Positions 1 through 4,574 of a DNA stretch of 5,337 nucleotides are shown here, one piece after another (position 1 is the first letter of the stretch; each line of letters starts with the position of its first letter). The position numbers and the translations under genes are program-made. This DNA is from Pseudomonadota bacterium (GTDB lineage: Bacteria; Pseudomonadota; Alphaproteobacteria; Rhodospirillales; Casp-alpha2), in assembly GCA_022563215.1 (NCBI GenBank), contig JADFNT010000141.1, positions 1-5,337 of the forward strand, given 5' to 3'. The notes under the pieces were generated by a model, which was not told the DNA's origin, did not search any database, and worked only from the letters and a program-made list of their open reading frames with translations.

Positions 1-1
1 C

Positions 2-361
2 TCGATCAACACTTACGGGCAGTGGGTGCTGCTGGGGGTGATCGAGGAGAAAACGAGCAAGGTCGGCGAGGTGCTGCTGGCGACGCTGCCCGCGCACCAC
101 CTGATCGCAGGCAAGGTGCTGGGAATCGGGATGGTCGGCCTGCTGCAGCTCTCGCTGGTCGGTCTGGTGGTCGCCGCCGCGCTGTCGCTGGGCAACGGCT
201 TCGAGGTGCCCGCAGGGGCGTTCGCGATCGCGGGCTCCGTCGCGCTCTGGTTCATACTCGGCTTCGCGTTCTACGCCGTCGGCTTCGCCGTCGCGGGCGC
301 GACGGTGGGCAGACCGGAGGACGCGCAGTACGGCTCGCTGCCGGTGATCCTGGTGCTGCTG
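2..361 (+). CDS. ABC-2 type (NatB-like) export permease, C-terminal fragment, fused in frame to tolQ
   Basis: The frame is open at the window edge and begins SINTYGQWVLLGVIEEKTSK. It then has VGEVLLATLPAHHLIAGKVLGIG, two hydrophobic segments (about nt 130-190 and 225-300), and a short GATVGRPEDAQYGSLP loop leading into another hydrophobic stretch. The GVIEEK...EVLLAT...GKVLGIG order is characteristic of ABC-2/NatB-type permeases, inner-membrane subunits of ATP-driven exporters (sodium, drug or unknown substrate); the substrate cannot be told here. The N-terminal half lies outside the window, and the last membrane segment or segments are missing because the frame passes into TolQ. Hand counts give about 72-73% GC at 61-120 and 181-240, and Leu is almost always ctg or ctc, unlike the tol genes downstream. 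The style resembles actinobacterial members. No cognate ATPase gene is visible. The family call is fairly safe; whether it belongs next to tolQ is doubtful. Confidence 0.72.
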
Positions 362-373
362 GCGGCTTCGATA
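347..373 (+). other. Junction between the permease fragment and tolQ
   Basis: The permease pattern (loop ending QYGSLP at about nt 343) gives way to the TolQ pattern (WCWAIIIDK from nt 374) through VILVLLAASI. This hydrophobic run would suit either a permease membrane helix or the end of TolQ helix 1, so the exact crossover cannot be fixed and short shared nucleotide identity (ctgctggcggct-like) is plausible. Composition and codon use change at the same place. A misjoined contig, a recombination scar or a real gene fusion would all look like this. Confidence 0.65.
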
Positions 374-964
374 TGGTGTTGGGCGATCATCATCGACAAG
401 GTCATCGGCCTACGCCGGCTGAGCGCCCGTTCGACCGAATTCGAACAAGCTTTCTGGTCGGGTAATTCCCTTGACGACCTTTATGAGCGGATCGCCAGCC
501 AACCCCGGGACCCGATGTCGGCGGTGTTCGTCGCCGCCATGCGCGAATGGCGGCGAACGCCGGCACACGGCTCGGAAGGGGATTCCCGGGTCGGGGTCGC
601 CGACCGCATCGACCGGGTGATGCAGATTACCATGGCCCGTGAAATGGACCGGGCCGAACGGAATATGACTTTTCTGGCGACCACCGGGTCGACGGCGCCT
701 TTCATCGGGCTTTTCGGCACCGTCTGGGGAATCATGAACAGCTTTCAGTCGATCGCCATTTCCAAGAACACCAGCCTGGCCGTCGTCGCGCCGGGAATTG
801 CCGAAGCCCTTTTTGCCACCGCGCTTGGACTCCTGGCCGCCATACCGGCGGTGGTCGCCTACAACAAGCTGACCAAGGACATGGACCGGTATGCCAGCCG
901 TCTCGACAGTTTCGCCGGGGAATTCTCGGCCATTCTGTCGCGCGAGATGGAAGGGAAAAAGTAG
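350..964 (+). CDS. tolQ: TolQ proton-channel subunit, N-terminally truncated and fused to a permease fragment
   Basis: TolQ is the MotA/ExbB-family inner-membrane subunit that with TolR uses the proton gradient to energise TolA during outer-membrane constriction. The TolQ-like part starts near the end of helix 1 (LLAASIWCWAIIIDK, nt 359-403). It continues with the cytoplasmic loop (FEQAFWSGNSLDDLYERI; MSAVFVAAMREWRRT; RIDRVMQITMAREMDRAERNM), helix 2 (TFLATTGSTAPFIGLFGTVWG, about nt 668-730) and helix 3 (PGIAEALFATALGLLAAIP, about 791-850), both with the polar Thr residues typical of the channel. It ends SAILSREMEGKK, with stop tag at 962-964. About 205 residues are present against roughly 230-240 for the family; the native start and periplasmic N-terminus are missing. 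The stop lies 6 nt before tolR. Identity as TolQ rather than ExbB rests on the neighbours as well as on the sequence. Confidence 0.93.
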   Translation: MVLLAASIWCWAIIIDKVIGLRRLSARSTEFEQAFWSGNSLDDLYERIASQPRDPMSAVFVAAMREWRRTPAHGSEGDSRVGVADRIDRVMQITMAREMDRAERNMTFLATTGSTAPFIGLFGTVWGIMNSFQSIAISKNTSLAVVAPGIAEALFATALGLLAAIPAVVAYNKLTKDMDRYASRLDSFAGEFSAILSREMEGKK

Positions 965-970
965 GGCGTT

Positions 971-1435
971 ATGGCTTTCCAATCATACCGGTCGAGCGGC
1001 AATTCCAGGGGCCGCGTCCGCACGCCGCCGATGTCGGAAATCAATGTCACCCCCATGGTCGACGTGATGCTGGTGCTGTTGATTGTCTTCATGGTGACGG
1101 CGCCGCTGATGACCGTCGGCGTGCAAATCGACCTTCCGAAGACCAAGGCCAAGATTCTCCAGGGTCAGGACGAACCGCTGGCCATCACCATCGACGCCCA
1201 GGGACAGGTCTATCTTCAGGATACGGAAATCGACATCGAAGGGCTTGTTCCCCGGCTGCGCGCCATCACCAACAACAATCCCGACGTACGGATATTCGTG
1301 CGTGGCGACGCGTCGGTCAATTACGGCCGGGTCATGGAGGTGATGGGGACCGTCAACGCCGCCGGATACAAGAAAGTGGCGCTGGTCACCCAGCAACAGA
1401 AAAAGCCCCGCCGGAAGAAAAAAAGCCAACGCTAG
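971..1435 (+). CDS. tolR: TolR, inner-membrane motor subunit of the Tol-Pal system
   Basis: ExbD/TolR-family protein of 154 residues. A short cytoplasmic segment precedes MSEINVTPMVDVMLVLLIVF, the single membrane helix (about residues 29-49). Asp31 sits where the family's essential proton-binding Asp lies (Asp23 in E. coli TolR). The periplasmic domain follows (IDLPKTKAK, DEPLAITIDAQGQVYL, VRIFVRGDASVNYGRVMEVMGTVNAAGYKKVALVT). In the family TolR dimers occupy the TolQ pore and the periplasmic domain can contact peptidoglycan. The ATG at 971 is chosen because AGGG at 963-966, overlapping the tolQ stop, lies 4 nt upstream, and because the protein has normal length from there. The tail after residue 142 is unusually basic (KKPRRKKKSQR). 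It is followed by tolA after 18 nt. Confidence 0.96.
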   Translation: MAFQSYRSSGNSRGRVRTPPMSEINVTPMVDVMLVLLIVFMVTAPLMTVGVQIDLPKTKAKILQGQDEPLAITIDAQGQVYLQDTEIDIEGLVPRLRAITNNNPDVRIFVRGDASVNYGRVMEVMGTVNAAGYKKVALVTQQQKKPRRKKKSQR

Positions 1436-1453
1436 GTTTTCCAGGGATTTACC

Positions 1454-2341
1454 ATGCGTGACGCGCTTGTTTATTCGGTCTTGTCTCATGCCGTGATCTT
1501 GGTGATCGGGTATTTCGGCCTGCCTTATATCCAGCGCGAAGCGGTCTTGACCGATACCCCGATCATGGTCGAAATCGTCAATGTGTCCGAATTGACCAAC
1601 GCCCCGCCGCCGAAGCCGGAGCCGGAAAAGAAACCGCAACCGAAAGCCGAAAAAAAACCGCCGCCGCCTCCGAAAAAGCCGCCCAAGACGGCGGCCCCGC
1701 CGCCGCCCCCGCCGGCCAAGGACCCCGAGGTCGCCGCCTTGCCCGCGGAACCAAAACCGAAGGCCAAGCCAAAACCGAAACTGAAACCGGAAACCAAGCC
1801 GAAGCCGAAACCGAAACCGATACGCAAGCTGGCCAAGGCCAGGCCCCGGCACAAGCCGAAACCCCCCGACGCCTTTACCTCGGTGTTGAGGACGGTGGAA
1901 AAATTGAAGAACCGGCCGCCGCCGAAGGAAAAGAAGAAAGAGGATAAAAAACCCGAAAAGAAAGAGACTTTCGAACAGCTGATGGCGCAGGCATTGATGT
2001 CCCGCACCGCGCGTCACGACCCGTTGCGGAGCTTGGCGATCAGCGAGATTGATCTGGTCCGTCAGCAGATCAGTGAGTGTTGGAGCCTGCCCGCCGGGGC
2101 CAAGGAAGCCGAGAATTTAAGTATCGAAATAAGGATGGCCATGAACCCGGACGGCACCGTGCGCCAGGCCCGCATCCTCGACCAAAACCGGCTTCAAGGC
2201 GATCCGTTTTTCCGCGCCGCCGCCGAAAGCGCCTTGCGGGCGGTCTTGAATCCGCATTGCAATCCGCTCAAGCTACCACCGGATAAATATCAACAATGGC
2301 AAAACATGATTTTGATTTTCGATCCCAGGGATATGTTCTAG
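1454..2341 (+). CDS. tolA: TolA, periplasm-spanning force transducer
   Basis: A protein of 295 residues with three parts. Residues about 5-26 form the N-terminal inner-membrane anchor; Ser8 and His12 have the Ser-x3-His spacing of the TolA/TonB anchor motif that contacts the TolQ-TolR motor. Residues about 50-175 are a low-complexity linker very rich in Pro and Lys (PPPPP runs, KPKPKPKP, late [13 protein letters not shown]). Residues about 190-295 form the C-terminal TolA/TonB-like domain that in the family binds TolB and Pal, with [34 protein letters not shown] and [14 protein letters not shown]. Cys209 (SECWSLP) and Cys269 (NPHCNP) could form a disulfide. AGGGA at 1443-1447 is a good ribosome site, 6 nt before ATG 1454. 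The linker is more TonB-like than the Ala-rich helical linker of E. coli TolA, but the C-terminal domain and operon position support TolA. The stop is 2 nt before tolB. Confidence 0.95.
   Translation: MRDALVYSVLSHAVILVIGYFGLPYIQREAVLTDTPIMVEIVNVSELTNAPPPKPEPEKKPQPKAEKKPPPPPKKPPKTAAPPPPPPAKDPEVAALPAEPKPKAKPKPKLKPETKPKPKPKPIRKLAKARPRHKPKPPDAFTSVLRTVEKLKNRPPPKEKKKEDKKPEKKETFEQLMAQALMSRTARHDPLRSLAISEIDLVRQQISECWSLPAGAKEAENLSIEIRMAMNPDGTVRQARILDQNRLQGDPFFRAAAESALRAVLNPHCNPLKLPPDKYQQWQNMILIFDPRDMF
1751..1820 (+). repeat. Degenerate Lys-Pro codon repeat in the tolA linker
   Basis: Irregular repeats of aaaccg/aagccg codon pairs encode alternating Lys and Pro (TolA residues about 100-122, [14 protein letters not shown] followed by KPKPKPKP). 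This is a low-complexity coding repeat prone to length change by slippage, not a mobile element. Confidence 0.75.
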
Positions 2342-2343
2342 GC

Positions 2344-3702
2344 ATGATGGTTTCTGAACGACTTTTTCACCGCCGCGGTTGGCGAATTCTGTTGGGCTCA
2401 CTGGCGTGGTTGTGGCTGGTGGCCGCCGCACCGTCGGCCATGGCCGAGCTCAGGATCGATATTACCCAGGGCACGGTCGAACCGCTTCCCATCGCCATCA
2501 CCGATTTCGTCGGTTCCGCCGCCAACGAAATTCAATATGGACGGGATATCTCGAGAGTCATCGCCGACGACCTTGAACGCTCGGGTCTGTTCCGCCCGAT
2601 CGACAAACGGGCCTTCATCCAGACCGCGATTGCACTGCAAACGCTGCCCCGTTTCGGGGATTGGCGGGTGATCAACGCCCAGGCCCTGGTTCAGGGGCGG
2701 GCACAGATTGTCGAGGGCGGCCAATTGAGGATCGAGTTCCGGCTTTGGGACGTTTTCGCCGAACAGCAGATGGTCGGGCTGGCTTACGTTACCGTCAACG
2801 AAAACTGGCGCCAGGTCGCCCACATCATCGCCGACGCCGTCTACAAGCGGATTACCGGCGAGGACGGTTATTTCAATACCCGCATCGTTTACATTTCCGA
2901 ATCCGGGCCGCAGAACAGACGCATCAAGCGCTTGGCGATCATGGACCAGGACGGGGAAAACCATAAGTTCCTGACCGAAGGCGACGCGCTGGTTCTGACG
3001 CCCCGGTTTTCACCGACCCTTCAGGAGATCACCTATCTGTCGTTCTACGGCAACCTTCCCCGGGTCTACATTTTCAATATCGACACCGGCCGCCAGGAGG
3101 TGCTGGGCGATTTTCCGGGCATGACCTTCGCGCCGCGTTTTTCCCCGGATGGCAAGAAGGTGATCATGAGCATGGCCAAGGACGGCAATTCGGAAATCTA
3201 CATCATGGATCTCAGGACCCGGGCGGTTAGGCAATTGACCTTTCATTCGGCGATCGACACCTCACCCAGCTATTCCCCGGACTCCCGCCAGATCGTCTTC
3301 AATTCCGACCGCGGCGGCACGCAGCAGCTTTACATCATGGAATCTTCCGGACGCGGGGTCAGGAGGATCAGCTACGGCAAGGGCCGTTACGCGACTCCGG
3401 TCTGGTCTCCGCGCGGAGATCTGATCGCCTTTACCAAGATACTCGGCGGCCGGTTTTACATCGGCGTCATGCGTGTGGACGGCAGCGGCGAGAGGCTTTT
3501 GGCCGAGGATTTCCTCGTCGAGGCGCCGACCTGGGCTCCTAATGGACGGGTGTTGATGTACTTTCGCCAGGAAAGGACGACAAAGGATGGAAGGGGCGGG
3601 CGGTCCCGGCTTTATTCCATTGACCTGACCGGCCATAACGAACGCGAGATTCTGACCCCCATTGACGCTTCCGACCCGGCTTGGTCGCCGATCATCCGTT
3701 AG
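2344..3702 (+). CDS. tolB: TolB, periplasmic beta-propeller of the Tol-Pal system
   Basis: A soluble periplasmic protein that in the family cycles between TolA and Pal. From ATG 2344 it has 452 residues. A signal peptide (basic RRGWR, hydrophobic core about 15-29, SAMA at 31-34) probably ends after Ala34, leaving a mature N-terminus [13 protein letters not shown], the TolA-binding 'TolB box'. An alpha/beta domain spans about 40-170 ([38 protein letters not shown]). A six-bladed propeller runs from about 175 to 452, with blade motifs of the FSPD type whose Ser/Ala-Pro pairs fall at 223, 267, 311, 355, 398 and 448, mostly 44 residues apart. The frame extends up to ATG 2296, but that adds 16 residues before the signal peptide that are encoded inside the end of tolA, so 2344 (or 2347) is preferred. 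The likely ribosome site AGGGA (2327-2331) is 12 nt away, so coupling to tolA translation is likely. Confidence 0.95.
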   Translation: MMVSERLFHRRGWRILLGSLAWLWLVAAAPSAMAELRIDITQGTVEPLPIAITDFVGSAANEIQYGRDISRVIADDLERSGLFRPIDKRAFIQTAIALQTLPRFGDWRVINAQALVQGRAQIVEGGQLRIEFRLWDVFAEQQMVGLAYVTVNENWRQVAHIIADAVYKRITGEDGYFNTRIVYISESGPQNRRIKRLAIMDQDGENHKFLTEGDALVLTPRFSPTLQEITYLSFYGNLPRVYIFNIDTGRQEVLGDFPGMTFAPRFSPDGKKVIMSMAKDGNSEIYIMDLRTRAVRQLTFHSAIDTSPSYSPDSRQIVFNSDRGGTQQLYIMESSGRGVRRISYGKGRYATPVWSPRGDLIAFTKILGGRFYIGVMRVDGSGERLLAEDFLVEAPTWAPNGRVLMYFRQERTTKDGRGGRSRLYSIDLTGHNEREILTPIDASDPAWSPIIR

Positions 3703-3735
3703 AGGGGTTTTTAATTTATGTATTAAATCCGCTGG

Positions 3736-3778
3736 TTAACAAAAAAAGCTTGGAATTGGCCATTTTACTCTTTACTAC
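3736..3778 (+). promoter_or_regulatory. Possible promoter for pal in an AT-rich spacer
   Basis: The 169-nt gap between tolB and pal is markedly AT-rich against its surroundings. TTGGAA at 3750-3755 and TACTAC at 3773-3778, 17 nt apart, resemble a weak sigma-70 pair; TTAACA at 3736-3741 is a better -35 hexamer but lacks a clear partner. Separate transcription of pal, in addition to read-through, is known from E. coli and would fit the gap. The hexamers are poor matches, so this is tentative. Confidence 0.3.
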
Positions 3779-3789
3779 ATGTAATTAAC

Positions 3790-3813
3790 GGCCGATTCGG
3801 CCAAATGGTTTTT
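3790..3813 (+). terminator. Small hairpin plus T run between tolB and pal (weak terminator or attenuator)
   Basis: GGCCG (3790-3794), loop ATT, CGGCC (3798-3802), then AAATGG and five T at 3809-3813. The 5-bp stem is short and the T run starts 6 nt after it, so strong termination is unlikely; partial termination or an mRNA leader structure for pal is possible. Confidence 0.3.
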
Positions 3814-3871
3814 GTCCGCGTACTGTCGCGGTGTCTTTGAAATTCACTATGTCCCGGTGATGGAGAACTCA

Positions 3872-4393
3872 ATGCGTTTTAAGATTTTGGGCCTAATGGC
3901 GGCCGTGGCACTCGTGGCCGCATGTGAAACCGGGCCGGAAGGTGGCGCGGGCGCCGGTGGCGCCGGTGTTGCCGGTGCGAAACCGGTTGAAACTTATTCC
4001 TCTCCTCTTGGCATGACGGTGAAGCCAGGGTCCCAGGAAGACTTGGTGGTCAATGTCGGCGACCGCGTTTTCTTTGGCTTCGACAAGTTCAACCTCAAGG
4101 CTGACGCCCGCAAGACCCTGGAGAAACAAGCCGCCTGGATGAAGGCCAATCCCTCGGTAACCGTCACCGTCGAAGGTCACGCCGACGAACGCGGCACGCG
4201 TGAGTACAACTTGGCCCTGGGTGAAAGGCGCGCCAATTCCGTTAAGGATTATTTGGCCGCGCTTGGCGTCAATCCGGCGCGCATGAAGACCATATCCTAC
4301 GGCAAGGAACGCCCTGTCGCTTCCGGCTCGAACGAAGCGGCCTGGGGGCAAAACCGCCGTGGCGTAACCAAGGTTACCGGGGCCGGCAGCTAA
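3872..4393 (+). CDS. pal: Pal, peptidoglycan-associated outer-membrane lipoprotein
   Basis: A lipoprotein of 173 residues from ATG 3872. The signal peptide MRFKILGLMAAVALVAA ends in a lipobox (LVAAC) with Cys18 as the lipidated residue. Residue +2 is Glu, not the Asp inner-membrane retention signal, which agrees with outer-membrane targeting. A Gly/Ala-rich tether (about 21-36) precedes an OmpA-like peptidoglycan-binding domain (about 58-168): VGDRVFFGFDKFNLK, VTVEGHADERGTREYNLALGERRANSVKDYL, ISYGKERP, WGQNRRGV. Asp105 and Arg120, 15 apart, match the diaminopimelate-binding Asp/Arg pair of the family. Pal anchors the outer membrane to the wall and is captured by TolB when not on peptidoglycan. 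GGAG at 3862-3865, 6 nt before the ATG, fixes the start; the in-frame extension to 3812 would bury the signal peptide. The C-terminus (VTKVTGAGS) is slightly unlike the usual NRRAVTV ending. Confidence 0.96.
   Translation: MRFKILGLMAAVALVAACETGPEGGAGAGGAGVAGAKPVETYSSPLGMTVKPGSQEDLVVNVGDRVFFGFDKFNLKADARKTLEKQAAWMKANPSVTVTVEGHADERGTREYNLALGERRANSVKDYLAALGVNPARMKTISYGKERPVASGSNEAAWGQNRRGVTKVTGAGS
3950..3976 (+). repeat. Three 9-bp tandem units in the pal tether
   Basis: GGCGCCGGT occurs twice exactly (3950-3958, 3959-3967) and a third time as GTTGCCGGT (3968-3976, 7 of 9 matches). In frame the units encode GAG-GAG-VAG in the flexible segment after the lipidated Cys. Unit number could vary between strains without breaking the frame. 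Confidence 0.75.
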
Positions 4394-4420
4394 CAGCAGC
4401 GCCACTACCGGAAAAGTTTT

Positions 4421-4469
4421 GGCGCTTGTCCTGCCGGCGGCAGTCGGGATGGGCAAGCGCCATAATTTT
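4421..4469 (+). terminator. Strong nested hairpin with T-rich tail after pal
   Basis: GGCGCTTGTCC (4421-4431) pairs with GGGCAAGCGCC (4451-4461) over 11 bp, one of them a T-G wobble. Inside it TGCC (4432-4435), loop GGC, GGCA (4439-4442) makes a second stem, with an unpaired GTCGGGAT at 4443-4450. ATAATTTT (4462-4469) follows. The element lies 27 nt after the pal stop. It looks like a rho-independent terminator, probably partial because cpoB normally shares the operon; the interrupted tail and branched interior leave an RNA-processing or stability structure as the alternative. Confidence 0.6.
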
Positions 4470-4478
4470 GCCTAGAAT
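4450..4478 (+). promoter_or_regulatory. Possible promoter for cpoB
   Basis: TAGAAT at 4473-4478 matches the sigma-70 -10 consensus at five of six positions; TGGGCA at 4450-4455, 17 nt upstream, matches the -35 at four of six. The -35 lies in the 3' arm of the hairpin after pal, an arrangement that could separate pal and cpoB transcripts. This is tentative. Confidence 0.28.
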
Positions 4479-4512
4479 AGTTCCCATCATGTCGCCACGA
4501 CGGAACCACAAA

Positions 4513-4557
4513 GCCTGGGCGCGAAGCCCGGGCGCGAGAGGGCTTGCGGGTCATTTT
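4513..4557 (+). promoter_or_regulatory. Second GC-rich hairpin in the cpoB leader
   Basis: GCCTGGGC (4513-4520), loop GCGAA, GCCCGGGC (4526-4533) forms an 8-bp stem with one T-G wobble. AAGCCC (4524-4529) can instead pair with GGGCTT (4539-4544), so two mutually exclusive folds are possible. Five T at 4553-4557 follow some 9-20 nt later, 17 nt before the cpoB start. It could be a weak terminator or a leader structure; nothing identifies a ligand. Confidence 0.35.
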
Positions 4558-4574
4558 TGCATGAGGATCGAAAG

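Noticed and set aside
22..465. Alternative + strand frame of 147 codons at the left edge
   Set aside because: Its Arg/Gly/Ala-rich product has no domain and overlaps the permease/TolQ frame, which shows clear family motifs.
983..2017. Long frame on the minus strand (344 codons) opposite tolR and tolA
   Set aside because: Its product is an Arg/Phe/Gly-rich low-complexity string that mirrors the Lys/Pro codons of the tolA linker; the + strand carries clear TolR and TolA domains here.
2296..2343. Longer TolB start at ATG 2296
   Set aside because: It would place 16 residues ahead of the signal peptide, lies within the end of tolA, and has no ribosome site of its own; ATG 2344 gives a normal signal peptide.
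2398..2964. Minus-strand frame of 188 codons inside tolB
   Set aside because: It has no recognisable domain and lies wholly opposite the well-supported N-terminal domain of TolB; it is a shadow of the high-GC coding strand.
3812..3871. Longer Pal start upstream of ATG 3872
   Set aside because: It would move the lipoprotein signal peptide inside the protein; GGAG 6 nt before ATG 3872 and the normal lipobox distance support the shorter form.
3703..3871. Possible small gene or RNA gene in the tolB-pal spacer
   Set aside because: There is no tRNA-like fold and no convincing frame with a ribosome site; only short stems and weak promoter-like hexamers are seen.
3893..4456. Minus-strand frame of 187 codons opposite pal
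   Set aside because: The + strand encodes an unmistakable lipoprotein with OmpA-like domain; the opposite product has no familiar motif.
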